From CAIKMD01 sp963740675 (GTDB taxonomy: Bacteria; Pseudomonadota; Alphaproteobacteria; ATCC43930; CGMCC-115725): a stretch of DNA of 64,000 nt. The DNA lies in assembly GCA_963740675.1 (NCBI GenBank), contig CAVUFS010000004.1:372001-436000 (forward strand). Direction: 5' to 3'. Under the pieces are notes generated by a model that saw only the letters and a list, made by a program, of their open reading frames with translations, made no database searches and was not told where the DNA came from. How positions within the stretch are numbered: the stretch's first letter is position 1; every line of letters begins with the position of its first letter. The position numbers were made by a program, and so were the translations under genes. Shown piece after piece: positions 1 to 8,730 of this stretch.

Positions 1-79
1 CGAAGCGGTTGAGCCTGACGCAATCGTCAAATCGCTGCCCGAGGCGGTTGCCTATATCCTAAGCCGCGAAAGCCGCTAA
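1..79 (+). CDS. 3' end of an unidentified gene (truncated by window edge)
   Basis: An open frame enters from the left edge and ends at a TAA at 77-79; about 25 residues are visible, ending in YILSRESR. The tail is helical and amphipathic and would fit the end of a HAD-type phosphatase or similar soluble enzyme, but there is too little to assign. Its stop overlaps the stop of the convergent gmhA gene by three bases, so the two genes share no terminator space. The frame has no internal stop and normal GC-rich codon use. Confidence 0.55.
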   Translation, partial: EAVEPDAIVKSLPEAVAYILSRESR

Positions 80-648
80 CGCGGTGCGAGCCGCGCTTCA
101 ACCTCGGCGCAAAGATAGTGATAGAGGCACATATGGGCCTGCTGGATCAGCGGCGTCTCGGTCGACGGGACATCGAGCAGGATGTCCACCATCGAAGCCA
201 AATGACCGCCGCCTTTGCCGGTAAGACCGATCACGATCATGCCCTTGGCTTTGGCCGCGGTCACCGCTGCGACGACGTTCTTCGAGCGGCCGCTGGTGCT
301 GATCGCCAGCAGCACCCCGCCCGGCTCGCCATAGGCATTCACCTGGCGCGCGAAAACGTCGTCGTAGCTGTAATCGTTTCCCCAAGCGGTCAGGATCGCG
401 CTGTCGGCGGATAGGGCGATGGCTTTCAGCGCGCGGCGCTCTTTCAGAAACCGCCCGACGAGCTCGCCCGCGATATGACTCGCATCGGCGGCGGAGCCGC
501 CATTGCCGCAGATCAGGAAAGCCTTATCTGCTTCAAGTGACTTCAAGATGGCTTCGACGGCCTGCTCGACTTTTGCCGCGTCGAGGCTCGTGCCGAGCTC
601 GGTGAGCACCGAAAGAGAATCGTTTAGATAGTGACGGAAATCGGTCAT
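76..648 (-). CDS. gmhA: Phosphoheptose (sedoheptulose 7-phosphate) isomerase
   Basis: Cytosolic SIS-domain enzyme of about 190 residues that converts sedoheptulose 7-phosphate to D-glycero-manno-heptose 7-phosphate, the first step of the heptose precursor pathway for LPS or S-layer glycans. The sequence shows the phosphosugar-binding ICGNGGSAADASHIAGEL stretch (residues about 46-63), the STSGRSKN motif (about 117-124) and the C-terminal IQQAHM helix carrying catalytic Gln/His residues. Length matches the GmhA family. It lies 9 bp downstream of a family-2 glycosyltransferase on the same strand and is probably co-transcribed with it. Starts at an ATG. Confidence 0.9.
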   Translation of the reverse strand: MTDFRHYLNDSLSVLTELGTSLDAAKVEQAVEAILKSLEADKAFLICGNGGSAADASHIAGELVGRFLKERRALKAIALSADSAILTAWGNDYSYDDVFARQVNAYGEPGGVLLAISTSGRSKNVVAAVTAAKAKGMIVIGLTGKGGGHLASMVDILLDVPSTETPLIQQAHMCLYHYLCAEVEARLAPR

Positions 649-657
649 GGCGCGATC

Positions 658-1647
658 TTAGTCGCGCGCCGCCTGCGGCTGCAACGGACAGCTCGTCACA
701 TCGGCGCGACGCTCAAGCGCATCGTTCGCGATCCGTTGACGCAAGACGCGCGCCTGAAGCTGCGCCAGAGCTCGTTGGCGCAGCGCGGGTGGCCGCAATG
801 CTGCGAGCAGCCACTCGAAAGGATACGCTGCAATTCGGCCGACCAGACGCGCCAACTGGCCCAACCAGATGCCTGTCGCCGCGTGCCGCGACAACGAAGC
901 CGATTGCCGGCTGTAGGAAAGCGAATCATGCAAAAAGATCGCTATACGCTTCTGCAGCCATTCCTGTTGCTGGAAGAGCGGGAGCGCGTTTTGAATGGCG
1001 AACACTTCCGGCTGCGAGCGCTCGAGCCGATTCGAAACGCCATCGATCCGATACGAGGCGATAATCCGCTCGAAGCGCCGCGTGACAAGCTGCGGATGGG
1101 TAACGACGCGCAGGAACCAATCGTAATCCCCGGCGATGCGATAGCGATCATCGAAGGCGCCGGCCAGATCGAAGGCGCGGCGGCTGGCAAAACTCGCCTG
1201 GTGCGGCAGGCATCCCGAAACCAGAAAAGGCAACGCCGCCTCTGCTGACGGCGGCATGAAAATTTCGGCGCGGCCATCCGGGAAACGCACCTCGATCCCG
1301 CCATAGACGAGATCGCAACCCGGCGCGCGCTCGATGAAGGCAGCCACATCGCCCAGTGTATTCTCGTCGAGCAAATAGTCGTCGGCGCCGAGGAAATAGA
1401 TGAACTTGCCGCGCGCGAGCTTCAGCCCCTTGTTCATCGCATCGTAGATACCGCCATCGGGCTCGGACACGAATCGATCGACCCGGTTCTTATGACGCGC
1501 GACAATCGCCGCCGTGTCATCCGTCGAGGCTCCGTCGATCAGGATATATTCGAGCGGCGCATAACGCTGCATCTCGACGCTGGCGATGCACTTTTCCAAG
1601 GTCGCCGCCGCATTTTTCGCGACGGTGATCACCGAGAATTCGATCAT
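658..1647 (-). CDS. Glycosyltransferase family 2
   Basis: A 329-residue GT-A fold transferase, probably adding a sugar to a surface glycan on the cytoplasmic side of the membrane. The N-terminus has the FSVITVAKNAAATLEKCI start typical of GT2, followed by the LIDGASTDDT nucleotide-binding motif (about 36-45), the DGGIYDAMNKG segment and the GADDY acidic metal-binding motif (about 88-92). The C-terminal third (about 240-329) is basic and membrane-proximal with no clear family. ATG start at 1647; upstream gene of the gmhA pair, and divergent from the large glycosyltransferase at 1790. Acceptor and donor cannot be read from sequence. Confidence 0.85.
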   Translation of the reverse strand: MIEFSVITVAKNAAATLEKCIASVEMQRYAPLEYILIDGASTDDTAAIVARHKNRVDRFVSEPDGGIYDAMNKGLKLARGKFIYFLGADDYLLDENTLGDVAAFIERAPGCDLVYGGIEVRFPDGRAEIFMPPSAEAALPFLVSGCLPHQASFASRRAFDLAGAFDDRYRIAGDYDWFLRVVTHPQLVTRRFERIIASYRIDGVSNRLERSQPEVFAIQNALPLFQQQEWLQKRIAIFLHDSLSYSRQSASLSRHAATGIWLGQLARLVGRIAAYPFEWLLAALRPPALRQRALAQLQARVLRQRIANDALERRADVTSCPLQPQAARD

Positions 1648-1789
1648 GCGCGCCCGGTCAAGTTGATTTTGGAAGGCTGATTAGGTATGAGGTTTTCGCG
1701 ATGCTTAATCAAGCATTGGCGGGCGCGCCGCTGGCGCCGCCTCTGCTAAAACGACGATTATCGCGAGCCTCTTCGACGGCGCGAGCCAA
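1648..1789. promoter_or_regulatory. Divergent intergenic region with a perfect inverted repeat
   Basis: This 142-bp gap separates the divergent GT2-gmhA pair from the 838-residue glycosyltransferase. It contains the inverted repeat ATGCTT-AATC-AAGCAT at 1701-1716, in the middle of the gap, which could be an operator or a small hairpin. No convincing sigma-70 boxes flank it, so its role is inference. Confidence 0.3.
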
Positions 1790-4306
1790 ATGCCCGGAAT
1801 TTCCGACTATTTGCGACGGGTGAAACGTCTCGTCGGGGCCACTCGGCGTCGTCTTCAAGACGAACGGCGCATCAATAGCACGTTTGGCCTTCGCCGCTTA
1901 TTGTCGCGCCAAATTCCGACGACGCCGTTGAAGCGCCTGCTCAATCCCTTCGCGGATGCCGACGCGCTGATTGCCGCCGGCCAACTCGCGGAAGCGATCG
2001 ATATCTACCGCAAACGGCTCGGCTCGATCGAAACGGCGAGCAAATCATCGCTTCGCCGCAAACGCTTTCCGTTCGTCGTGCTCGCGGACCTGTTGACGAT
2101 AAATCGCGACCTCGGAGAGGCGGAGCGCATCTATCGTCGTGTCGTCGCCGTCGCACCCGAGACGCTTCCCGCGCAATGGGGCGTCGCCAATTTGCGCCGT
2201 ACCGCCGAGCCGCCACCGCGCGTGTGGTTGAAGATTCATTTCTTCACCATCGTGCTGAACGGCATGCCCTTCATCACGCGCCAGATAGACGAGATGCTGA
2301 AGCTGCCCTTCGAGTGGCATTGGCACGTCGTCGAGGGCGTGGCCTCCTTATCCCACGACACCGCCTGGTCGGCCGCGAATGGCGGGCGTGTCGATCCATC
2401 GTTTCACCGCAATGGGCTTTCGAATGACGGCACGAGTGAATATCTCGACACGCTCGCGCGCACGCATCCGAACCGCGTCACGATCTATCGGAAACCGGTG
2501 GGCCAACTCTGGGACGGCAAGATCGAAATGGTACGCGCGCCGCTCGCGCGGATCGATGAGGAATGCCTGCTGTGGCAGATCGATGTCGACGAATTCTGGA
2601 CGGCAAGCATGTTCGCGCGCCTGCGCGAAAACTTCAGGCTCGATCCCGATCGCACCGCGGCCTACTTCCTGTGCCATTTCTTTTTCAAAAACCTCGTCGT
2701 CACCTCGGCGAACACCTATGGCAATCATCTCGCCTATGAGTGGCTGCGCGTTTGGCGCTTTCGCCCCGGCGACCAATGGCTAAGTCACGAACCGCCGCGC
2801 CTTTGCCGGCGAAGCGGCGATGGCGAGAATTGGGGCGACCTCGGGACGCTCAGCCCGTTCACCCACGGCGAGACGCTGCGCGACGATCTCATCTTCCGCC
2901 ATTACGCTTACGTCCTGCCGGAGCAATTGCGCTTCAAGGAAGTTTATTACGGCTATGAGAATGCCCTGAAGGAATGGGAAGACTTGCCGGCAACAGGACC
3001 CGTCCTGCTGCGCGACCATCTTTCGTGGATCGACGATGCTACGACCGTCGATGACAGCGCCCGCTATGGCATCGCCCCGCCAGTGTTCGCGCCCGACAAC
3101 TCGCTCACGACGCCACCACCCAGCACGACAGCGGCAAGCCTCTACCGCGCGGCTCGGAGCAGCGTATCACTCCCCCAATGCGCGAACATTCTTGTCGCAA
3201 AGCTCGACAATCTCGGCGATGTCGTCTTGCTGTCGCCGTTTCTGCGCGAGCTTCGCCGCAATGCGCCGCAAGCAACGATCACGCTGCTGGTACAACAGCA
3301 GAGCCATGAGCTGATGAAACTCTGTCCGCACGTCGATCATATCGTACCGGTCAGACTGAGGGGCACCTCCGGTCATTTCGATTGCCGCGACGAGCGTTTC
3401 CTCGCTTCCTATCGCAGCGGAGCTTTTGACCTCGCGATAGTGCCGCGTTGGGATAGCGACGAAACAGGCATGGGCGTCATCGCGCGGAAAAGCGGCGCCC
3501 GCCACGTCATCGGCTTCAGTGAGGGCGTCAATCAGCACAAGGCGGTCGCAAATCGCGGTTTCGATAAAAACTATACGGAAGTTTTGGCCAAGATCAGCCT
3601 GGATCACGAAGTCGTTCAGAATCTCGCGCTGCTACGCTTCATGAACGGCAATGTCGAAAGCGATCGTCTGGAAGCGTGGTATTCGCGCGAAGACAACGAG
3701 CGCGCCGAAGCCTTGCTCGCGCCGCTGACAAAAGCCCCAATCATCGCAATCTGTCCAGGCGCATCGCATCCCGGGAAGATGTTGCCTACGCGCATACTGG
3801 CCGAAATCCTGGCTCCCGTCCTGTCCGGGCAGAACATCGTCATCCTCGGCAGCCCGGCCGATACCGAGCGGATCGCGCCACTGCGTGCAACGTTCGGCGC
3901 GCGTGTTCTTTCGCTTTGCGGACAAACAAATCTGCGCGAGACGCTCGCGATCCTGCAGCGCTGCCAAGCGGCCGTCACCATGGATGCAGGACCGGCACAT
4001 TTCGCTGCTGCAGTTGGGACGCCCGTTACCGTCTTCTCGATGCATCCACGCAACGGCGACGACACGCAGGACTTGGCGCCCGCGCGCTTTGCTCCCTGGT
4101 GCCCGGATGATCGCAAGCTCATCATCCAGCCCGACCATGCCTGGCCGGGCTGCGAGACCGGCTGCCGCTGGCGTCACATACAGCCTCATTGCATCGGCAA
4201 TATCGATGCGCCAGGCGGCCAGCGAACAAATTCGCGTTTTCCTCGAATGCCATCGAGACACGCGGCGAGTAGCGGAATCTCCGCTACGCTCGCGAACGCG
4301 TATTGA
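1790..4306 (+). CDS. Multidomain glycosyltransferase: TPR-like, GT-A-like and GT9 (heptosyltransferase) domains
   Basis: An 838-residue protein. Residues about 55-140 resemble TPR helices (GEAERIYRRVVAVAPETLPAQ). Residues about 148-420 look like a second glycosyltransferase-type domain, with an IHFFTIVLNGMPFI opening and a WQIDVDEFW acidic motif. Residues about 470-800 are a GT9 domain: LVAKLDNLGDVVLLSPFLREL at the start, the ICPGASHPGKM nucleotide-sugar loop, and the TMDAGPAHFAAAVGTP motif typical of heptosyltransferases. GT9 enzymes add heptose or related sugars during LPS assembly, which fits gmhA next door. Such proteins in other genomes are usually about 350 residues, so this is a fusion. 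The 3' end overlaps the convergent gene by 23 bp. Confidence 0.8.
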   Translation: MPGISDYLRRVKRLVGATRRRLQDERRINSTFGLRRLLSRQIPTTPLKRLLNPFADADALIAAGQLAEAIDIYRKRLGSIETASKSSLRRKRFPFVVLADLLTINRDLGEAERIYRRVVAVAPETLPAQWGVANLRRTAEPPPRVWLKIHFFTIVLNGMPFITRQIDEMLKLPFEWHWHVVEGVASLSHDTAWSAANGGRVDPSFHRNGLSNDGTSEYLDTLARTHPNRVTIYRKPVGQLWDGKIEMVRAPLARIDEECLLWQIDVDEFWTASMFARLRENFRLDPDRTAAYFLCHFFFKNLVVTSANTYGNHLAYEWLRVWRFRPGDQWLSHEPPRLCRRSGDGENWGDLGTLSPFTHGETLRDDLIFRHYAYVLPEQLRFKEVYYGYENALKEWEDLPATGPVLLRDHLSWIDDATTVDDSARYGIAPPVFAPDNSLTTPPPSTTAASLYRAARSSVSLPQCANILVAKLDNLGDVVLLSPFLRELRRNAPQATITLLVQQQSHELMKLCPHVDHIVPVRLRGTSGHFDCRDERFLASYRSGAFDLAIVPRWDSDETGMGVIARKSGARHVIGFSEGVNQHKAVANRGFDKNYTEVLAKISLDHEVVQNLALLRFMNGNVESDRLEAWYSREDNERAEALLAPLTKAPIIAICPGASHPGKMLPTRILAEILAPVLSGQNIVILGSPADTERIAPLRATFGARVLSLCGQTNLRETLAILQRCQAAVTMDAGPAHFAAAVGTPVTVFSMHPRNGDDTQDLAPARFAPWCPDDRKLIIQPDHAWPGCETGCRWRHIQPHCIGNIDAPGGQRTNSRFPRMPSRHAASSGISATLANAY

Positions 4307-5255
4307 ATATTCGCCAACGCCGCCAGGCACCTTTTTCGTCGTCGCCGATGCGCGGTTGCGGCAACCCAGATCCCGATTTGGTCGCGCGCGCCGATCGCTC
4401 GGCAGCCGCGAGCGCAGCGACGTAAGGGCGATAGATCAGCCGCAATTGCAGCGGCGTAAAATCGTAACCGAGCGATGGGACGGCCAGGGCCTGTCCCAGG
4501 AACACACCGAGCCAGCGGAAGGCGTGATAGTGGTAAAAGATGAGCGGCGCACCATCGACGTACACGACCGGCTCTCTCGCCGAAAGCTCGTATTGCTCGA
4601 TATTCCAGGGCGCGAGCCCGGCGCCTTTGTGCTGCAAGATGGTCACGCGCTCGTAGAGCTTCGGCCATTCATCGAGATATCCCTGATCGCCGCAGAGCCC
4701 ACGCGTTCCGTCGAGGACACAAATCTCGATGCATTGGTCATGCCATCGCCGCAAGCACGTCGCACCTTGCGGCGTGTTGCGGATCGCTACGAGACCAACA
4801 TTGAAGGTGCCGGAGGTCGGGATCATATGACGATGCTGCGGCGCGTAGCGATGCTCGTGAATCAGGATGTCGTTATTGCCCCACTCGTCAAAAACGGGCT
4901 GCGGATCGGAGAAAAACATTAGATCGGCGTCGAGATAAGCGACACTCTCGCCAGCGCCGGCCTCCGCCAGCATGTAGCGCATCAACGCCGGCGTGCAGGT
5001 CCATGAATACTCCCCGATACTGCGCGTCGGCTTCACACGCGCGAGCTCGGGGAAACGCGCTTCGAGTTCGCTGATCCGCAAGATGCGGATATGCGGCAGA
5101 TCGAGCTCGCGAAGGATTTCCACAGCGAGATCATCCATACACAGCGCCAAGAGCGTAAATGGCTGCGTGAAATGCGCCTCGAGGGAGCGATAGAGCGCGA
5201 GCGCTCGCGTCAGATAATTTGCGTAGAACAGAGTGCCGAAAAGCTGCGGTCGCAT
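4284..5255 (-). CDS. GT8-like nucleotide-diphospho-sugar transferase
   Basis: About 323 residues. The start chosen is the ATG at 5255 (MRPQLFGTLFYANYL), because 53 further upstream codons would run back through the preceding gene and look like shadow coding. The protein has the layout of GT-A retaining transferases: a TLFYANYLTRALALYRSL opening, a YLDADLMFFSDP metal-binding DxD motif (about 119-130), the TSGTFNVGLV segment and a CGDQGYLDEW motif. It probably transfers a sugar to a surface glycan. It begins 11 bp after the stop of the CgeB-like glycosyltransferase gene on the same strand, so the two form an operon. Confidence 0.75.
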   Translation of the reverse strand: MRPQLFGTLFYANYLTRALALYRSLEAHFTQPFTLLALCMDDLAVEILRELDLPHIRILRISELEARFPELARVKPTRSIGEYSWTCTPALMRYMLAEAGAGESVAYLDADLMFFSDPQPVFDEWGNNDILIHEHRYAPQHRHMIPTSGTFNVGLVAIRNTPQGATCLRRWHDQCIEICVLDGTRGLCGDQGYLDEWPKLYERVTILQHKGAGLAPWNIEQYELSAREPVVYVDGAPLIFYHYHAFRWLGVFLGQALAVPSLGYDFTPLQLRLIYRPYVAALAAAERSARATKSGSGLPQPRIGDDEKGAWRRWRIFNTRSRA

Positions 5256-5266
5256 CGGATAGCCGC

Positions 5267-6403
5267 TTACCCAAAACGCCGTTGCAGGATGTCGGCGAGC
5301 TGATTCATGCGCCGCTCGTAGCAATGCTCGGCGAGGCAGCGCGCGTGACCCGCCGCTGCAATCGCCGTCTTCTCCGCCTCGTGGGCCCTGAAATACCGCA
5401 GCAGATCCAGACATTCCTCAGTCGAGCGATAGGCAATGACTTCCTTCCCAGGCTCAAAAAGCTCGGCGAGGTTTTCTTTCCAATCGGTCACCAGGCAAGC
5501 GCCCATTCCTGTCGCTTCGAATAAGCGCATGTTGTTGGCGTAACCTTCCGACACGTCGATATGTTTGTTCAGCGTCAATTGCGAACGGCGCAGAAGCGAA
5601 AACATGTTTGGCCCCCACGCCTCGCCGTGATGACACCGATGAAGCTTGCTGTCCGCCGCGATCGCGTTGCTCTTCTCGCCCCACAGCGCCAAGCCAAGAT
5701 CGTCGTTGGCGGCGATCGCCTCGAGAAAGTTCAGCCTTTCGCGATGCGCCGGCGACACACTGCCAACGAAAGATAGGGGAATATCGCTCCGGCCTTCCGG
5801 CACGGCCACGAGGACACGCGACTCGAAGGCTAGCGGTAGATATTCGGCAGCAACGCCGTTGGCCGTAAACCAGGAAACGAAATTCGGCAGCGAGGAAATC
5901 ACCAGATCGTAAGCCTGCCAGTCCGTGGCTTCGCCGCGCGGCGAAGCGATTTGCGCGACCATGGCGCAATTGCCCGGCAGGACGGAGCGCAGCCATGCCG
6001 CCGAAAATCCTGTCGGATCGTGGTTGTAGAGAATCGTCGGGCGAAAGGCGGCTATTTGCGCCGCGAAAATTTCCCGAGCCCGTTCGGCGTGCGGACTCCA
6101 GGGAATGAAGCGGTGCGCGAGCCTCGGATTTAGCGTGCTCGCGCCGCGGGCCAGCCAGCCGACATGACCGCGTCGGTTCTCTCCCGCCCAGGCCTCCTGC
6201 AACGGCCGATTGTTGGCATGGATGTCGATCGCCGTGTGACCAAGCTTGTTCATCGCTTGGGACATGAAGTCGGCGGTGCCGAAAAGGCTGGCGTTGCGCG
6301 CCTGAAGTTGCGCCTCGGAGCCGCGCAGCGCCAAGCCGGGCCGATGCTGATAAAGCCAGCTCAGGAAACCGGGATAATCCGTATTTAGGAAGAGGACGCG
6401 CAT
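5267..6403 (-). CDS. CgeB-like glycosyltransferase (GT4/GT1 type, GT-B fold)
   Basis: A 378-residue protein with the GT-B layout. The N-terminal half begins MRVLFLNTDYPGFLSWLY; the C-terminal half contains SFVGSVSPAHRERLNFLEAI and the KHIDVSEGYANNMRLFEATG motif (about 283-302), which is characteristic of the CgeB/Glyco_trans_1_2 group of glycosyltransferases, followed by ACLVTDWKENLAELFEPG. It probably acts on a cell-surface glycan in the cytosol. It is the first gene of a two-gene minus-strand operon and is divergent from the winged-helix regulator; the shared 78-bp gap holds that regulator's candidate operators. Confidence 0.75.
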   Translation of the reverse strand: MRVLFLNTDYPGFLSWLYQHRPGLALRGSEAQLQARNASLFGTADFMSQAMNKLGHTAIDIHANNRPLQEAWAGENRRGHVGWLARGASTLNPRLAHRFIPWSPHAERAREIFAAQIAAFRPTILYNHDPTGFSAAWLRSVLPGNCAMVAQIASPRGEATDWQAYDLVISSLPNFVSWFTANGVAAEYLPLAFESRVLVAVPEGRSDIPLSFVGSVSPAHRERLNFLEAIAANDDLGLALWGEKSNAIAADSKLHRCHHGEAWGPNMFSLLRRSQLTLNKHIDVSEGYANNMRLFEATGMGACLVTDWKENLAELFEPGKEVIAYRSTEECLDLLRYFRAHEAEKTAIAAAGHARCLAEHCYERRMNQLADILQRRFG

Positions 6404-6445
6404 TGAGCGACAGTCATATATTATTACTTATCAAAAGCATAGCTA

Positions 6446-6487
6446 TGTTCACGCCCTGAACAAAGGCTTGACGTTCATCATGTGAAC
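6446..6487. promoter_or_regulatory. Tandem inverted-repeat operators upstream of the winged-helix regulator
   Basis: Two inverted repeats with identical geometry lie in the divergent gap: TGTTCA-N5-TGAACA at 6446-6462 (perfect 6-bp arms) and GTTCA-N5-TGAAC at 6473-6487 (perfect 5-bp arms). Their centres are 26 bp apart, about two and a half helical turns. The same half-site, the same 5-bp spacer and the position next to a DNA-binding gene strongly suggest binding sites for that regulator. The second site overlaps the GTG codon at 6482, which fits autoregulation. Binding itself is inferred. Confidence 0.6.
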
Positions 6488-6497
6488 ACGTTACAAC
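6468..6497 (+). promoter_or_regulatory. Possible promoter of the winged-helix regulator
   Basis: TTGACG at 6468-6473 and TACAAC at 6492-6497 are separated by 18 bp. A start site about six bases beyond would fall at or next to the ATG at 6503, which would make the message leaderless. The second operator lies between the two boxes. The -10 box is weak, so this is tentative. Confidence 0.3.
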
Positions 6498-7153
6498 GGC
6501 TTATGTCGCGATCGGATCAGCCGGAAGTGGATGGCAGCGAGGATGCTCGCATCCTCCTGGGCCTTCTCGAATCCGTCGAACGCGATGGCCGGCGGTCGCA
6601 GCGCTATCTGGCGGCGGAATTCGGTATCGCCCTGGGCCTCGTCAACGCCTACCTCAAGCGCTGCGTACGCAAGGGCCTGGTCAAGGTCCATGAGGCGCCG
6701 GCACGGCGCTACACCTACTACCTCACGCCGCAGGGTTTCGCCGAGAAGTCGCGGCTGACGGTCGATTATCTTTCGTCATCGTTCTCATTCTTTCGCCGGG
6801 CGCGCGCCGACTGCATGGCCGCGCTGGAGGTCGCCAAGCAACAGGGCTGGTCGCGCATCGCCCTTGCCGGCGCTTCGGACCTTGCCGAGATCGCCGCGAT
6901 TTGCGCGCTCGAATGCGGCATGGCAATTGTCGCGATCATCGACGCGGGCTGCAGCCTCGAGCGTTTCATCGGCATCCCCATATTTGCGTCGCTTGCCGCG
7001 ATGCCGCATTCCTTCGATGGGCTTATGGTGACCGACATCAAGAACAGCGCAGAGATTTACCTCGCTGCAGTTGAACAACTCGGCGCGGATCGTGTCGTAT
7101 CGCCCGCGCTTCTCGGCCTGTCCTACCTCGCGCAGCGCGAGCCTGTTTCTTGA
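6482..7153 (+). CDS. Winged-helix transcriptional regulator with a C-terminal sugar-epimerase-like/Rossmann domain
   Basis: About 216-223 residues. Residues about 20-85 form a winged helix (RYLAAEFGIALGLVNAYLKR recognition segment, then RRYTYYLTPQG as the wing). Residues about 115-215 read like a small Rossmann or hinge domain (GWSRIALAGASDLAEIA) that could sense a nucleotide sugar or cofactor. The start is uncertain: GTG at 6482 has no ribosome binding site and lies in an operator, while ATG at 6503 could be used on a leaderless message. The stop overlaps the TTG start of the next gene (TTGA), so regulator and methyltransferase are translationally coupled. Likely regulates the glycan cluster and itself. 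Confidence 0.7.
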   Translation: MNTLQRLMSRSDQPEVDGSEDARILLGLLESVERDGRRSQRYLAAEFGIALGLVNAYLKRCVRKGLVKVHEAPARRYTYYLTPQGFAEKSRLTVDYLSSSFSFFRRARADCMAALEVAKQQGWSRIALAGASDLAEIAAICALECGMAIVAIIDAGCSLERFIGIPIFASLAAMPHSFDGLMVTDIKNSAEIYLAAVEQLGADRVVSPALLGLSYLAQREPVS

Positions 7154-7887
7154 CCTTTTGGCGCCGACGCTATCGACAAGAAGCGGTAAGTCGTGGCTAC
7201 GACGACGCACTGCTAATCGATGTCATCATTCGCAAGACAGCCGCGCTGTACAATGGATGCCGCATCGACGACGTCCTCGCCGGCGAGACATTGCTACCGA
7301 CCATTGCCGGACTCGCAGCGGCGCAAAGTGATGGACCGCTCTCGGTGCTTGATTTCGGCGGGGCGGCGGGACTTCACTATTTCGTCGCAAAACAGGCGTT
7401 CCCGCAGCGCGAATTTCGCTGGGCGATCGTCGAAACGCCATCGATGGCCGCCCAGGCCGCGCGTTTCGCCGACGAGCGTCTCCGCTTTTTCACCTCAATC
7501 GACGACGCCGCACGCTGGCTCGGCGCCGTTGCGCTCGTTCATTGCGTCAGCGCACTGCAATACGTGCCCGAGCCCGAAGCCACGCTGGGCCGCCTGCTGG
7601 CGCTGGGCGCGCCAACCCTTCTCTGGGCGAAACTGATGCTGAGCGAGCAGCGCGAGACCTTCACGCAAATATCGCGGCTACGTGACAACGGGCCCGGCCC
7701 TTTGCCACCCGATATCGCCGACCGCGAGATCAAGTACACGGGAATCCGTATCGCCCGCACTGCCTTTCTTCGGGCGCATAGCGATTCGAGCTATCGCCTC
7801 GCCTGGAAAGCCGCCGAAGCCGCCTCGTTTTTATTCGTGAAGGACGCTCAGTGGTCCGACCCACGCTTTGAATCAGGTGACGCTTGA
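7150..7887 (+). CDS. TIGR04325-type putative methyltransferase
   Basis: A 245-residue protein starting with TTG that overlaps the preceding stop by 4 bp. It has a class I SAM-methyltransferase-like core: SVLDFGGAAGLHYFVAKQ (about 63-80) as the glycine-rich loop, WAIVETPSMAAQA as the acidic second strand, and LVHCVSALQYVPEPEATL further on. Members of this family sit in surface polysaccharide clusters, as here. The substrate is probably a glycan or lipid-linked sugar, but this is inference. The end overlaps the TTG start of the exporter permease by 4 bp, so the three genes from 6482 form a tightly coupled operon. Confidence 0.7.
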   Translation: MTFWRRRYRQEAVSRGYDDALLIDVIIRKTAALYNGCRIDDVLAGETLLPTIAGLAAAQSDGPLSVLDFGGAAGLHYFVAKQAFPQREFRWAIVETPSMAAQAARFADERLRFFTSIDDAARWLGAVALVHCVSALQYVPEPEATLGRLLALGAPTLLWAKLMLSEQRETFTQISRLRDNGPGPLPPDIADREIKYTGIRIARTAFLRAHSDSSYRLAWKAAEAASFLFVKDAQWSDPRFESGDA

Positions 7888-8726
7888 ACAGTGGACCGGA
7901 AGCGGCCGAGTATGAGCTTGTTCTCGAGCCCGGGCTTGCCGATAAACGCTACTGGCGCGATCTTTGGGCCTATCGCGAGCTTTTCGCAATTCTTGCATGG
8001 CGCGATGTCGCCGTGCGCTACAAACAAACAGTCATCGGGATCGCTTGGGCGGTCGTGCGCCCTTCCTGACGATGGTGGTTTTCACGGTCGTGTTCGGCCA
8101 CCTCGCGAAATTGCCCAGCGTAGGCGGCGCCCCCTATCCGGTGATGGTGTTCGCGGGCATGCTGCCTTGGTTCCTATTCTCGACGATTCTGAGCGAAGCG
8201 TCGAACAGTCTTATCGGCAACACCAATCTCATCAGTAAGGTCTATTTCCCGCGCATCATCATTCCGGCCTCGTCGGCCGTCGTAGCGCTGGTCGATTTTG
8301 CGATCAATCTTGTCCTCCTTATCGGGCTGATGCTCTGGTACGGCTACGCGCCGGGTTGGCAGCATCGTGTTTCTGCCGCCGTTTCTCGTTCTTGCGGTGC
8401 TCGCGAGCCTCGGCCCCGCTTTTCTAATCACCGCACTCAACGTCAAGTATCGTGATTTCCGCTACATCATCCCGTTCATCGTGCAGTTCGGGCTCTATGT
8501 TTCGCCGGTCGGCTTCTCAAGCGACATCGTGCCTCGACGCAATGGCGATTATGGTACAGCCTCAACCCAGTGGTTGGCGTGATCGATGGATTCCGCTGGT
8601 GTCGTACTCGGCGGCAAGAGCCGCTCTATCTGCCTGGGCTTTCTGCGTGAGCTTGGCGTCGTGGCGTTCTTTCTTTGGCTCGGGATTACCTATTTCCGGC
8701 GCACTGAGCGGAACTTCGCGGACTGA
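7884..8726 (+). pseudogene. Wzm-like ABC-2 polysaccharide exporter permease, frame-disrupted
   Basis: Membrane half of an ABC exporter that moves lipid-linked O-antigen or capsule across the inner membrane. Homology begins at a TTG at 7884 (YWRDLWAYRELFAILAWRDV), continues after a frame change near 8065 (FLTMVVFTVVFGHLAKLPSV), changes again near 8366 (VFLPPFLVLAVLASLGPAFL), near 8540 (WRLWYSLNPVVGVIDGFRW) and more than once beyond 8600 before ending with GITYFRRTERNFAD and TGA at 8726. The first break is a C run one base too short. All transmembrane stretches are present across frames, so the gene was intact very recently or the sequence has indel errors. Followed 4 bp later by its ATPase. 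Confidence 0.8.
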
Positions 8727-8730
8727 TTTG

